Shown: piece after piece, positions 32,499-41,603 of the stretch
Layout: each line of letters starts with the position of its first letter
How positions within the stretch are numbered: position 1 is the first letter of the stretch
Assembly (NCBI GenBank): GCA_015056255.1
Contig: SVGP01000022.1
Location: 1 to 47,811, forward strand
Source of the DNA: Clostridiales bacterium
GTDB taxonomy: Bacteria > Bacillota > Clostridia > Christensenellales > Aristaeellaceae
Length of the DNA stretch: 47,811 nucleotides
Reading direction: 5' to 3'
Translations under genes and position numbers: made by a program
Notes under the pieces: generated by a model
The model's database searches: none
What the model was told of the DNA's origin: nothing
The model's input: the letters and a program-made list of their open reading frames with translations, nothing else

Positions 32499-33833
32499 TT
32501 ATTTTAAAAACGCAAATTCCCTGAACTCGAAAAGCGGCTTATGCGTAAAATATCCCTTCATCCAGTCATACGCCGTGTCCCTGAGCGTACAGACGAAATA
32601 GAGCGCATGGCGGCCGGTTACGGGCTTTACTTTGGCTTTGTATACGCCGTCGTGGGTTCCAATGTCGATCAAGCCGATCTCTTCGCCCTTTTCCGGATCG
32701 TCCAGCATCACCTTTACACGCGTGTTTGTGCCCATGCCGCGAACATTCATGGACAGGGTCATGGGGTCGGACGTAAAATCGTTTCCAAAGTCGAAATATT
32801 TATATCCAATGACCGCGCCCTCGATGATCTGGGTAACGACGCGCGTAAAAATATCCTTTTCGGCGATAAAGCAGCCGCCCTTTAAAACGCATGCCAATTC
32901 AGCGGGCGTGATGGAATAGGGATTTAAGGCTTCTTCAAAGCCGAGCGAGGTCATTTCAACGGGCGGAATCGTACCGTCTTCAAGGATTTCAATTTTCTCA
33001 ACGCATGCGCGGCGCGACATAATGGTGTTGTTCGTCATCCGGTGGTAAAAAACATACCACTGGCCGTTTATGTTGGCAATGGAGCCATGATTATTTCCGG
33101 CGGGATAATCCACGCCGTTATCGATGATGTAGCCGCGATAGGTAAACGGCCCTCTGGGCGAAGAGGACGTTGCATAGGCCAGACGGCTGCCCTTTCGGGG
33201 CGAATAGATGAGGTAATACGTGTCTCCGATTTTTCGGGGAGAAGACGCTTCGTAAAAGCGCTTTTCCTCCGGAATTTCCTCTCCATCGTCAATCACAGGA
33301 TGCATATAGCTTCCGGGGATGATGGTTTTCATATCGCTTGGGTCAATTTCGTTCATGTGCGACTGGGTAAAGCCGTAATACACATACACGCGCCCGTCGT
33401 CATCCACCAGTACGCCCGCGTCGTTGAAAATGCCGTCGTCGCCGACCTTTTCATTTTCCCCGTACAGATACTGACCCAAAAGCCGGAACGGCCCTTCAGG
33501 CCTTTCCGACACGCCGATTGCGCCCTTTGCGCCGACGATGTAGGCGTAAAGATAGTATTTTCCGTCCTTTTCGATCACATCCGGCGCATAGAGCTCGTTT
33601 GTCGTCCAGTCAACGTCGCTTTTGCGCGCGCCGTCACGGGTTCGGAAGCTGTCGCCGTGGCACTGCCAGTGATTTAAGTCGTCAACGCTCGCGCTCCACA
33701 CCTTCAGTTTAAAATCGCAAAACGCCTGCCCGGCAGCGCGGTCGTGAGAGCCGTACAGATATACGCGGTCGCCAAATACGCGCGGCTCGCCGTCGGGGAT
33801 GTATTCCCAAAGGGGCAGAATGGGATTCGGCAT
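32499..33833 (-). CDS. Glycoside hydrolase family 43, cytoplasmic
   Basis: 444 aa. N-terminal five-bladed propeller with the GH43 catalytic residues: base Asp in PDGEPRVFGD (residue 14), the pKa-modulating Asp in YAPDVIEKDGKYYLY (near 84) and acid Glu in FYEASSPRKIG (near 194). The C-terminal region (about 320-440) is a beta-sandwich module like CBM6. GH43 enzymes cleave alpha-L-arabinofuranosyl or beta-xylosyl linkages. No signal peptide, so it acts on imported oligosaccharides. It is downstream of nagB on the same strand. Start has AAAGGA 10 bases upstream. Confidence 0.85.
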   Translation of the reverse strand: MPNPILPLWEYIPDGEPRVFGDRVYLYGSHDRAAGQAFCDFKLKVWSASVDDLNHWQCHGDSFRTRDGARKSDVDWTTNELYAPDVIEKDGKYYLYAYIVGAKGAIGVSERPEGPFRLLGQYLYGENEKVGDDGIFNDAGVLVDDDGRVYVYYGFTQSHMNEIDPSDMKTIIPGSYMHPVIDDGEEIPEEKRFYEASSPRKIGDTYYLIYSPRKGSRLAYATSSSPRGPFTYRGYIIDNGVDYPAGNNHGSIANINGQWYVFYHRMTNNTIMSRRACVEKIEILEDGTIPPVEMTSLGFEEALNPYSITPAELACVLKGGCFIAEKDIFTRVVTQIIEGAVIGYKYFDFGNDFTSDPMTLSMNVRGMGTNTRVKVMLDDPEKGEEIGLIDIGTHDGVYKAKVKPVTGRHALYFVCTLRDTAYDWMKGYFTHKPLFEFREFAFLK

Positions 33834-33888
33834 AAGCGATCAGTCCTTTCTTATCGTTGGAACGATTGTTTCTGCGCCGTATCATTTC

Positions 33889-33970
33889 GGAATGACACAA
33901 GGTCATTCCCTACAATATCCCCGCAACATATTCGGCAACATTCCGTAGGGAACGGTCCTGTGCCGTTCCG
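33889..33970. repeat. Palindromic repeat pair, GTAGGG-tipped
   Basis: GGAATGAC with GTCATTCCCTAC at 33889-33913, and GTAGGGAACGG with CCGTTCC at 33945-33969; the inner edges CCCTAC and GTAGGG are inverted as in the 14968-15047 unit. Sits between GH43 and nagB. Confidence 0.75.
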
Positions 33971-33986
33971 GGCTCCTATTGATTTT

Positions 33987-34751
33987 TTATCTGTAATCCT
34001 CAACAACCGCCTCGGTATGAATTGCCTTGATTTCCTTTGCATCCTTATGGGAATTGGCGTCGGTGAACAGCTGCCAGTTGTCGTGCATTTTGAGCATCGT
34101 TGCGGGGACGATATTGGTCAATTCGCCCTTCAGCGTGTTCTCAATCGCCCATGCTTTTTCCGCGTGGGGAACGGCGGTTACGATGTTTTTGCACTGCATG
34201 ATCTGGTAAACCGTCATGCTGACGGCCTGGGAAGGCACGTCGTCAAAGGTTGCAAACCAGCCTTCGCCCACCTGCTGATTTCTGCAGGTTTCATCTAAGT
34301 TTACAATGATGTAGGCGTCCTTCGTTTCAAAATCCGCGGGCGGATCGTTAAAGGCGATGTGTCCGTTCACGCCGATTCCGACGATACCCAGATCCACGGG
34401 GGCTTTACGGATTTCGTTTGTCAGAAAGGCGATGTTTTCCTTCGTGCCGTCGACAAAGTGAGCCTTGCCCACGTTGGTCTTCGCGACAAAGCGCTCCTTT
34501 AAATATTTCCTGAAGCTGGCCGGATGGGTTTCGGGCAGGTTTACATATTCGTCCAGATGGAACATCGTGACCTTCGACCAGTCGATGTCCTTTGCCGTCA
34601 GCGCCTTTAAGGTTTCAAACTGGGACGCGCCGGTGGACAGAATAATTCTGGCTTCGCCATTTTTTTCAATGGCTTCCTTGATGATGATTTCGGCGGCGTC
34701 GGCTGCGCGCTTTCCAAGGTCCTCGGCGGTTTTCGAAATCACAATTCTCAT
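33987..34751 (-). CDS. nagB: Glucosamine-6-phosphate deaminase
   Basis: 254 aa from ATG 34751 with GGAGAGGG upstream; a longer frame to 34907 overlaps nagA and lacks a ribosome binding site. Catalytic Asp in FHLDEY (about 68-73) and the conserved block GIGVNGHIAFNDP, with the general-base His (near 135). It converts glucosamine-6-phosphate to fructose-6-phosphate and ammonia, the second step of N-acetylglucosamine use. It lies back to back with nagA, and both promoters are in the intervening 146 bases. Confidence 0.93.
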   Translation of the reverse strand: MRIVISKTAEDLGKRAADAAEIIIKEAIEKNGEARIILSTGASQFETLKALTAKDIDWSKVTMFHLDEYVNLPETHPASFRKYLKERFVAKTNVGKAHFVDGTKENIAFLTNEIRKAPVDLGIVGIGVNGHIAFNDPPADFETKDAYIIVNLDETCRNQQVGEGWFATFDDVPSQAVSMTVYQIMQCKNIVTAVPHAEKAWAIENTLKGELTNIVPATMLKMHDNWQLFTDANSHKDAKEIKAIHTEAVVEDYR

Positions 34752-34788
34752 GTTTTTTCCCTCTCCATATTTATTTTTCTTTGCTTCC

Positions 34789-34868
34789 ATGGTAATGCAG
34801 AAAACGCGTTTTGTCAAAGTTTTTTTGAAAAATTGAGCATTGAAGTTTTTTTCTTTTCGGAATATAAT
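34789..34868. promoter_or_regulatory. Divergent nagB / nagA promoters
   Basis: Plus strand (nagA): TTGAAG (34840-34845), 17-base spacer, TATAAT (34863-34868). Minus strand (nagB): TTGACA (34817-34812), 17-base spacer, TACCAT (34794-34789). The two -35 boxes are 22 bases apart, so one regulator could control both. Confidence 0.7.
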
Positions 34869-34897
34869 GGTAAAAAAGCGATTGAAGGAGAAAATCA

Positions 34898-36067
34898 ATG
34901 ATAACAAAAGTCACGGGCGGGCGCGTGATTCTGGAGAATGGAATCTTTGATAATCTGAATGTGTATACAGAAGATGCTAAGATTTATGCAGTGACGGACA
35001 AAAGTCTTCCTTTCGACCGTGAAGTCAACGCAAAGGGGCGGTATGTTTCGCCCGGCTTTGTCGAAATCCATTCCCACGGCGCAGGCGGCTGCGATTTTCT
35101 TGACGGAACGGTCGAGGCGTTTTTAACCGCCGCCGAAAAGCATTTAAAGCACGGCGTGACCACGCTCATTCCCACCGCCACCTCCTCCGAAATCGAAGCG
35201 ACCATCGAAATTCAAAAAATCTACGAGGAAGCCTGCGCAAAAAACACAAGCGGCGCGGACATGCCGGGCTTACATCTGGAAGGGCCGTATTTCGCCTACG
35301 GGCAAAGAGGCGCGCAGGATCCGAGATATTTAAGAAATCCGTCGCCCGAAGAATACGAAAAAATTCTGGACGCATGCAAAAGCGTTTTGAGATGGTCCGT
35401 CGCGCCGGAGCTGCCGGGCGCAATCGAAATGGGAAGAGCACTAACAAAAAGGGGAATCCTGCCCGCCGTCGGACACAGCGACGCCGAATGGGACGACATC
35501 AAAAAGGCGTTTGACGCGGGATTTACCCACGTTACGCACCTGTATTCGGGCATGAGCACCGTTCATAGAAAAAACGCCTACCGCTATATCGGCGTGGTGG
35601 AATCGGCGTACCTGATCGACGATATGACGGTTGAAATCATCGCCGACGGAAAGCATCTTCCCTCCGAGCTTTTAAAATTCGTCTACAAATTCAAAGGCCC
35701 CGATAAAATTGCTCTCATTACCGACTCCATGCGCGGCGCGGGCATGCCGGACGGCGAAAGCATGCTGGGCCACTATAAAAACGGCCTTCCCTGCATCATT
35801 GAAGAGGGCGTAGCCAAGCTTCCCGACCGCACCGCCTTCGCAGGCTCGGTCGCGACGTTCGACCGCCTCGTCAGAAACATGATCACTATGGCGGAGGTTC
35901 CTGTTCACGAAGCCGTTAAAATGGCGACAAAAACCCCGGCAAAAATCATGAATTTCAACGACCGCGGCGCGCTTATCCCCGGCCTCAGGGCAGACGTTAT
36001 CCTGTTTGACAACAATATCGATATTTCCTTTGTAATGGTAAACGGAAATATTGTTTTGAATATATAA
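34898..36067 (+). CDS. nagA: N-acetylglucosamine-6-phosphate deacetylase
   Basis: 389 aa amidohydrolase. Metal ligands in GFVEIHSHG (near 54-62), Glu in HLEGPYF (near 127), His in GHSDAE (near 189) and HLYSGMS (near 209), and Asp in ALITDSMRGAG (near 274), the NagA active-site pattern. It removes the acetyl group from N-acetylglucosamine-6-phosphate; nagB takes the product. Divergent from nagB. A sialidase-like gene follows on the opposite strand, indicating use of host amino sugars. Confidence 0.93.
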   Translation: MITKVTGGRVILENGIFDNLNVYTEDAKIYAVTDKSLPFDREVNAKGRYVSPGFVEIHSHGAGGCDFLDGTVEAFLTAAEKHLKHGVTTLIPTATSSEIEATIEIQKIYEEACAKNTSGADMPGLHLEGPYFAYGQRGAQDPRYLRNPSPEEYEKILDACKSVLRWSVAPELPGAIEMGRALTKRGILPAVGHSDAEWDDIKKAFDAGFTHVTHLYSGMSTVHRKNAYRYIGVVESAYLIDDMTVEIIADGKHLPSELLKFVYKFKGPDKIALITDSMRGAGMPDGESMLGHYKNGLPCIIEEGVAKLPDRTAFAGSVATFDRLVRNMITMAEVPVHEAVKMATKTPAKIMNFNDRGALIPGLRADVILFDNNIDISFVMVNGNIVLNI

Positions 36068-36084
36068 CTGATTAACTGCAGTAT

Positions 36085-37086
36085 TTACTTAAGCAGCCCG
36101 ATTCTTGCATACGCGATCTGCCTGCGCATCCATGTGAATGTGATGTGCAGGTATTTTTCATCCGCAATGATCGCAGGATAGGAAAATTCCGCGTTTTTGT
36201 TTCCCTTTTCGTCAAACTTCAAATCGGCAAGAGTTACAAAGTGCGAAAATGTGCGTCCGTTATCCGTGCTTTTCAATATCACAAGCGGCGTTCGCGCCGC
36301 CCAGTTGCCGGAAACGGGATTCATGGCGAGAAACAGGCCGTAAGGCGTATTGACAGCGTCGATGCCGCTGTTGTTGTTGGGGATGGATGTATTTTGAGCC
36401 TCTGAAAAGGTCTTTCCATAGTCATTGGAATCGGATCTGAAAATGTAGCCGCAGGTGGTTCTTAAAAGCGCGTGAACGCATCCCTTTTCGCTTTCCCAGA
36501 TCGTCGGCTGGATTGCGCCGAGGCCGGAGATGAAATTTTCATCGTTTTCGTGGCTGAAATTGATGGGAATGAGGGATAGGCGCTTAAAATACGCGCCGAA
36601 ATCCTCTGAAACATCCACATGAGGACGCCATGAAGACGCCGTTTCAACGGAATTGGGCGCGAGCATTTTTCCGTTCGACAAAACAATCGGCTTTGAACGC
36701 ACCGGGCCTACTGCATTCCCATACGGCACAGGTTTTGTCCATGTGCGGCCCTGGTCAAAGGACTCCGTGTGCCAAGAAATCCATTGGGGGATTTCGCGTC
36801 CGACCTTAAAGCACACTCGAACGCCGCCCGGAATTTTAAAAATCACGGGATTCCAGTGAGGGACGTCGTCTACCTTGGCAAGCTTCACCGGCTTTTCCCA
36901 GCCGTTTTGCGTGCGCCTGGAAAGAAAAATGCCCACATCGTCTGCTTTTTCGTGTTTTCCCGCAAAATACACGCACAAAATCTCGCCGTTTTCGAGCAGT
37001 GCAAGGCTTGACGCATGACACTCGGGAAAGCATTCGCCGTCTTCAAAGAGAAATTCGATCTCGGACATGGAAAAGGAACTGTTCAT
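36085..37086 (-). CDS. BNR-repeat sialidase-like protein (predicted neuraminidase)
   Basis: 333 aa. Six-bladed propeller with Asp-box-like elements: SFDQGRTW (near 110) and STDNGRTF (near 285). The pattern SSLALLENGEILCVYFAG and AIQPTIWES matches the predicted-neuraminidase group. No signal peptide, so any activity is intracellular. Catalytic Tyr/Glu positions are not obvious to me, so a hydrolase role on sialic acid is plausible but unproven. SD AAGGAG at 37099-37094, 8 bases before ATG 37086. Convergent with nagA. Confidence 0.65.
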   Translation of the reverse strand: MNSSFSMSEIEFLFEDGECFPECHASSLALLENGEILCVYFAGKHEKADDVGIFLSRRTQNGWEKPVKLAKVDDVPHWNPVIFKIPGGVRVCFKVGREIPQWISWHTESFDQGRTWTKPVPYGNAVGPVRSKPIVLSNGKMLAPNSVETASSWRPHVDVSEDFGAYFKRLSLIPINFSHENDENFISGLGAIQPTIWESEKGCVHALLRTTCGYIFRSDSNDYGKTFSEAQNTSIPNNNSGIDAVNTPYGLFLAMNPVSGNWAARTPLVILKSTDNGRTFSHFVTLADLKFDEKGNKNAEFSYPAIIADEKYLHITFTWMRRQIAYARIGLLK

Positions 37087-37150
37087 GACATTTTCTCCTT
37101 ATATACATGTAATAATATGCAATTTATACGCAAAACTAAACCTCCCGCCC

Positions 37151-37179
37151 TTGTGAGAGGGGGTGTGTTCGTGGTATAA
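37151..37179 (+). promoter_or_regulatory. Promoter of the TauE/SafE permease gene
   Basis: TTGTGA (37151-37156), 17-base spacer and TATAAT (37174-37179). The -10 box overlaps the first in-frame ATG (37179), so that codon is upstream of the transcription start and cannot be the translation start. Confidence 0.7.
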
Positions 37180-37232
37180 TGCACGGGAAAACGAAAATCT
37201 TGACAGACCATGATTTATGGGGGAAATGCACT

Positions 37233-38006
37233 TTGGACGTTACGCTTTCGATGTATTTAATCGTGCTGCCGCTGGTATTTCTGGCGGCGTTTATTGACGC
37301 CATCGGCGGCGGCGGCGGGCTTATCTCGCTGCCGGCGTACTATCTTGCGGGGCTTCCGCCGCACCTGGCGGCTGGCACGAACAAGATGAGCGCGTGCTTT
37401 GGCTCCTTTACCGCCACGCTGACCTTTTTAAAGAAAGGAAAGCTTCTGCTTCTGCCGTCCCTTTGCGCGGTATTGGGCGCGCTTCCGGGCGCGTATATCG
37501 GAACAGAGATCGTGAAACACTTAAATCCCGAAACCGTGCGGCTGATTATGTTCATCCTGCTTCCGATCGTCGCTGTTTTCATGGTGCTTCGAAGAAACAA
37601 GGATTACCCGGTAAAGTCCGTCACGCGAAAAACCCTCGTTTTGTGCCTGTTGATCGGCCTGATTGTCGGCTTTTACGACGGATTTTTCGGCCCCGGCACA
37701 GGAACGTTTTATATTCTTCTGTTCACGCGTTTTTGCGGCATGGAAACGGTCACTGCCTCCGGCAGCGCAAAGCCCGCGAATTTCGCCTCCAACGTCGCAT
37801 CCTTGACCAGCTACCTCTTCGGCGGCCACGTGCTTTTCGCACTCGCCATTCCCGCGATGGTCTGTTCGTCCGTGGGCGGCATTCTTGGCTCCCGCATGGC
37901 GATCAAAAAGGGCGCAAAATTTATCCGCTACATCATGCTGGTCGTCGTATTTTTGATTCTGGTCAAGCTCGTCATCGACTGGCTGTGGCCGAATCTTCTG
38001 TCGTAG
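37233..38006 (+). CDS. TauE/SafE (TSUP) family permease
   Basis: 257 aa from TTG at 37233, with GGGGGAA 9 bases upstream; the ATG at 37179 sits in the -10 box. About eight membrane segments in two repeats. Signatures AFIDAIGGGGGLISLPA (first repeat) and FYDGFFGPGTGTFYI (second repeat) are typical of the TSUP family, which exports or imports sulfur-containing organic anions. Substrate unknown. Neighbours are unrelated amino-sugar and ABC-exporter genes. Confidence 0.85.
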   Translation: MDVTLSMYLIVLPLVFLAAFIDAIGGGGGLISLPAYYLAGLPPHLAAGTNKMSACFGSFTATLTFLKKGKLLLLPSLCAVLGALPGAYIGTEIVKHLNPETVRLIMFILLPIVAVFMVLRRNKDYPVKSVTRKTLVLCLLIGLIVGFYDGFFGPGTGTFYILLFTRFCGMETVTASGSAKPANFASNVASLTSYLFGGHVLFALAIPAMVCSSVGGILGSRMAIKKGAKFIRYIMLVVVFLILVKLVIDWLWPNLLS

Positions 38007-38031
38007 CCATAAAAATCCGATAATATCTGCA

Positions 38032-38060
38032 GGGAACGGCATACAGGCCGTTCCCTACAG
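38032..38060. repeat. Half-unit of the GTAGGG palindromic repeat
   Basis: GGGAACGGC (38032-38040) with GCCGTTCCC (38047-38055), loop ATACAG, then TACAGTTTTT. It matches one arm of the 33889-33970 element and probably acts as a terminator between the convergent genes. Confidence 0.7.
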
Positions 38061-38079
38061 TTTTTATGTATATTTATTT

Positions 38080-39876
38080 CTATATTTTTCCATCCGAATC
38101 GCCGCCTGCGCGCACCAGGGCGGCGTATTTTCTGTCCATTTTCATGAGCTCGTCATGCGTACCCATTTCGGCGATGGCGCCGTTTTCGAGGAAATAGATG
38201 CGATCGCAATGACGGATGGTGGATAGGCGGTGGGCGATGAAGAGCGAGGTTTTGCCCTCGGAGATATGGTCGATCGATGTCTGGATGAGGGCTTCGGTTT
38301 CACTGTCGATGTTGGCCGTGGCTTCGTCCAGAACCAGTACGCGCGGCTTGTGCGCGATGGCACGAGCGAAGGAAATCAGCTGTCTTTCGCCGGTTGAGAA
38401 GGTGCTTCCGCGCTCGGCGACCATGTAATTCATACCGCCGGGCAGGCGACTTACAAATTCCTCGGCGCAGGAAAGGCGCAGAGCCTCCATGACCTCGTCA
38501 TCCGATATGGGCGCGTGGATACGAACGTTGTCGGCGATGGAGCCCACAAACAGGAAAACGTCCTGAAGCACGACGCCGATCTGACTTCGGAGGCTTGATA
38601 ATTTCCAGTCGTTTACGTTCACGCCGTCGATCAGGATTTCGCCCTTCTGAACGGTGTAAAAGCGCGAGATGAGGGAGATGATCGTGGTTTTGCCCGCGCC
38701 CGTTGCGCCGACAAACGCGCACTTTTCGCCGAGATTCACCTTGAAGGATAAGCCCTTCAGCACCCAGTCCTCGTCCTTATAAGCAAACCATACATCTTTG
38801 AATTCGACCTCGCCCTTCATTTCGGCCTCATATCCGCCCTCCTGATCGGGGTTTTCGAGATTTTCCTCGTTATCAAGGAGCGAGAAAATGCGGTCGGCGG
38901 AAACGAGGGAGGACTGAACGGTGTTGTATTTTTCAGCCAGATCGTTGATCGGCTCAAAAAACTGCTTGATGTAAGTGGTCATGGCAACCAGAACGCCCGC
39001 TTCCGCAATCGTTGGGTCGATGCCGGCCAGTTTGTAGCCAGCAACCAGCAGAAGGAAAATCGCGCCGGCGTTAATAACCTCCATCACGGGGCGCATGATG
39101 CCGTTCATTAAAACCTGAAAGCGCGTGGTCTTTTTATAGGCGCGGTCGAGCTCGTACAGTTCCTCGCATTTCTCCCTTTCACGCGAAAAAACCTGCACCA
39201 CGCGGATGCCGGAGAGGGATTCCGCGATAAAGCCGTTGATTTTGCCGATGATAGCCTTCATTTTCACAAAATTCCGCCTGAGCGCGCCTTTACACAGAAT
39301 CGTGACCAGAAAAATGACAGGCACCGCGCAAAATCCCACCAGAGCCAGCCGCCAGTTCATCGAAAGCATCATGGCGACGATGCCTACGAGCAAAAGAATA
39401 TCGCGGAACAGGCCGCTTAAAACATCTCCGTAAAATTCGTCCAGCGCTTCTACATCGTTGGTCGCGCGGGTGAGCAGGCGACCGGATCCCATGTCGTCCA
39501 TGTCGGAAAGCGTCATTAAATGAATGTGCCTGAACATCCGCATTCTGACATTATGAAGAATTTTCTGGCAGGTGCGCGTGATCATGCGCGACTGGATGAG
39601 GGAGGAGGCCGCGCTTATAAAAATCACGAGGAAATAGCTCACGCCAAGGCCCGTAAGCGTGGATGTGAAAAACGATCCCGTTTTTTCGCCTGTTCCGGTC
39701 AGAAAATCATCGATAATGGTCTGATAGATGCGGGGCTTTACAAGATCCGCCATATTTGCAAGCACGATAAACGCAGCCACAATCAGGAGCCTTACCCAGT
39801 AAGGCTTCATCATCAAAAGAAGGTGCGTAAGCGCGCCGCGCTTTGCCTCGTAGTTTTCCGTGTGCTTATTTGCCAT
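38080..39876 (-). CDS. ABC exporter subunit B, heterodimeric
   Basis: 598 aa from ATG 39876; an upstream frame to 39984 overlaps the partner gene. Six membrane segments (about 25-330) and a nucleotide-binding domain with Walker A GATGAGKTT, Walker B VLVLDEAT (canonical Glu) and the ABC signature degenerate as FSTGERQ instead of LSGGQ. It pairs with the gene at 39866-41593, overlapping it by 11 bases. It supplies the catalytic Walker pair of the functional ATP site, while its own signature forms the inactive site. Probably a multidrug exporter of the BmrCD/LmrCD type. Confidence 0.88.
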   Translation of the reverse strand: MANKHTENYEAKRGALTHLLLMMKPYWVRLLIVAAFIVLANMADLVKPRIYQTIIDDFLTGTGEKTGSFFTSTLTGLGVSYFLVIFISAASSLIQSRMITRTCQKILHNVRMRMFRHIHLMTLSDMDDMGSGRLLTRATNDVEALDEFYGDVLSGLFRDILLLVGIVAMMLSMNWRLALVGFCAVPVIFLVTILCKGALRRNFVKMKAIIGKINGFIAESLSGIRVVQVFSREREKCEELYELDRAYKKTTRFQVLMNGIMRPVMEVINAGAIFLLLVAGYKLAGIDPTIAEAGVLVAMTTYIKQFFEPINDLAEKYNTVQSSLVSADRIFSLLDNEENLENPDQEGGYEAEMKGEVEFKDVWFAYKDEDWVLKGLSFKVNLGEKCAFVGATGAGKTTIISLISRFYTVQKGEILIDGVNVNDWKLSSLRSQIGVVLQDVFLFVGSIADNVRIHAPISDDEVMEALRLSCAEEFVSRLPGGMNYMVAERGSTFSTGERQLISFARAIAHKPRVLVLDEATANIDSETEALIQTSIDHISEGKTSLFIAHRLSTIRHCDRIYFLENGAIAEMGTHDELMKMDRKYAALVRAGGDSDGKI

Positions 39877-41593
39877 GCTCGTTTTCCTCTTGGCGGTTCT
39901 GAAGCGCGAACAGGCGCGCATAATCGCCGTTTTTCTGAAGTAATTCATCATGCGTGCCGCGCTCGGTGATGCGGCCGTCTGCAATATAGAGAATTTCGTC
40001 CGCGTCCCTGACCGCGCTCAGTCTGTGCGCGACGACCACGGATGTGCAGCCGGAGAGCCGGGTTTTGAGCGAAGACAAAATTTTTCCTTCCGTGTGCGTG
40101 TCGACGGCGGAAAGCGTATCATCGAGGATCAACAGCTTCGGGTTTCGAACCAGCGCCCTCGCAAGCGACACTCTCTGCCTCTGTCCGCCCGACAGATGGT
40201 TTCCTCTCTCGCCGCACAGGGTGTCCTGCTTTTCGGGCATATCGTCGATGTCGCCCGTCATGCCGGCGTCCGAAAGCGCAAGATCAATTTCTTCCTGCGT
40301 CGCATCCGAGAAAAATCGAACATTATCACGGATGCTTTCGTCAAACAGAAAGCCGTCCTGCGGCACAAATCCAACCTGCTTTCTTAAGGAAACCGCGGGG
40401 ATTTCATAAATGTCTCGCCCGCCCAGAAAAAGCTGCCCGGGAGACGGGGGAACAAGCTTTACAAGAAGAGACAAAAGCGTGCTCTTTCCGCCGCCGGTCG
40501 GCCCCACCACGCCCAGCATGCCGCCGGGTTTTACAGTGAAAGATATGTCTTCAAGCGCGTTTCTCGTGGCATCCTTATAGCGGAAGGTGAGGTTTTTGGC
40601 TTCGATTCCGTCGCTGATTTCCTTTCCGTCGTCGATTTTATCAAATTCCGGGATCTCTTCCTCGTCAAAAAGCTCTTTTAAACGTTTGTAGCTGGCAAGA
40701 CCTCTTTGAAGGTTATTGCTGATTCGTCCAATGGCAATGACCGGGAAAACGATCATGGTCAGGTAGCTGTTGAACGCCACGTAATCGGCAAGCGAAATCA
40801 CGTTGTTCATCACCAGATGTCCGCCGTAAATCAGGCCGATAGCATAGCTGATGCCGAACACCGTCTTGATCACGGGATCCATCAGCGCGCCCGTGAAATA
40901 CCAGCTTTCGTTTGCCCTGAGCTTCTCAAGGCTTTCCTTTTCATAGTCCTGATACTGCGCTTTTTCCTGCGCAAAGGCCTTAAGCACGCGCATGCCGTTG
41001 ATATTTTCATTCACGTGACCGGATAGAACTGAGAAAAGCTCCTGCGCGCGCTTTGCGCGTATACGGATTTTCTTTCCGATGAAAACGACTGCGATGATTG
41101 CCAGCGGCACGGGCAAAAGGGAGTACAGCGTCAGCATCGGATGAATGCCGCCCGTCATGCGCCCGATGGAGAACATAACCGACGACAGGGAGTTTACCAC
41201 CTGCGCGACCACCATGCCGAACATCATGCGAACCGCGTTTACGTCGTTGATTGCATAAGCCATGAGGTTTCCGGATCGGTTTCTGCCGTAAAAATCAACG
41301 GGCAAATACACAAGATGCGTATAAAGCCTGTCTCTTAAATACACTTCCATTTCGCGCGACGTGATGATGACGAACCAGCGCCAGCCAAAGCGCGTGACAA
41401 ACACCATGATCGCGATTACAAAAACAGCCGCCGCTTCTTTTATAAATGCGCTCCACGGCGCGCGGTTTTCGGCAAGCTCGACCGCTTTTCCAAGCGCGAG
41501 GGGCGAAAGCGTCTGAATGTAGGCGCAAAGCACCAGTAAAAGTATGCCCGGTACGTATCGCCAGCCGTGTTTCTTGAAAAAATCCTTCAGCAT
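39866..41593 (-). CDS. ABC exporter subunit A, heterodimeric with degenerate Walker B
   Basis: 575 aa. Six membrane segments then a nucleotide-binding domain. Walker A GPTGGGKST, canonical signature LSGGQRQR, but Walker B reads LLILDDT with Asp instead of the catalytic Glu. Paired with the next gene this gives one consensus and one degenerate ATP site, a known feature of heterodimeric exporters such as BmrCD. It is translated first. The pair lies downstream of the metallophosphoesterase-like gene on the same strand with a 10-base gap. Confidence 0.88.
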   Translation of the reverse strand: MLKDFFKKHGWRYVPGILLLVLCAYIQTLSPLALGKAVELAENRAPWSAFIKEAAAVFVIAIMVFVTRFGWRWFVIITSREMEVYLRDRLYTHLVYLPVDFYGRNRSGNLMAYAINDVNAVRMMFGMVVAQVVNSLSSVMFSIGRMTGGIHPMLTLYSLLPVPLAIIAVVFIGKKIRIRAKRAQELFSVLSGHVNENINGMRVLKAFAQEKAQYQDYEKESLEKLRANESWYFTGALMDPVIKTVFGISYAIGLIYGGHLVMNNVISLADYVAFNSYLTMIVFPVIAIGRISNNLQRGLASYKRLKELFDEEEIPEFDKIDDGKEISDGIEAKNLTFRYKDATRNALEDISFTVKPGGMLGVVGPTGGGKSTLLSLLVKLVPPSPGQLFLGGRDIYEIPAVSLRKQVGFVPQDGFLFDESIRDNVRFFSDATQEEIDLALSDAGMTGDIDDMPEKQDTLCGERGNHLSGGQRQRVSLARALVRNPKLLILDDTLSAVDTHTEGKILSSLKTRLSGCTSVVVAHRLSAVRDADEILYIADGRITERGTHDELLQKNGDYARLFALQNRQEENEHGK

Positions 41594-41603
41594 GAGTATC
41601 TCC

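Noticed and set aside
37179..37232. ATG start at 37179 for the TauE/SafE gene
   Set aside because: It overlaps the -10 box and precedes the transcription start; the TTG at 37233 has a ribosome binding site.
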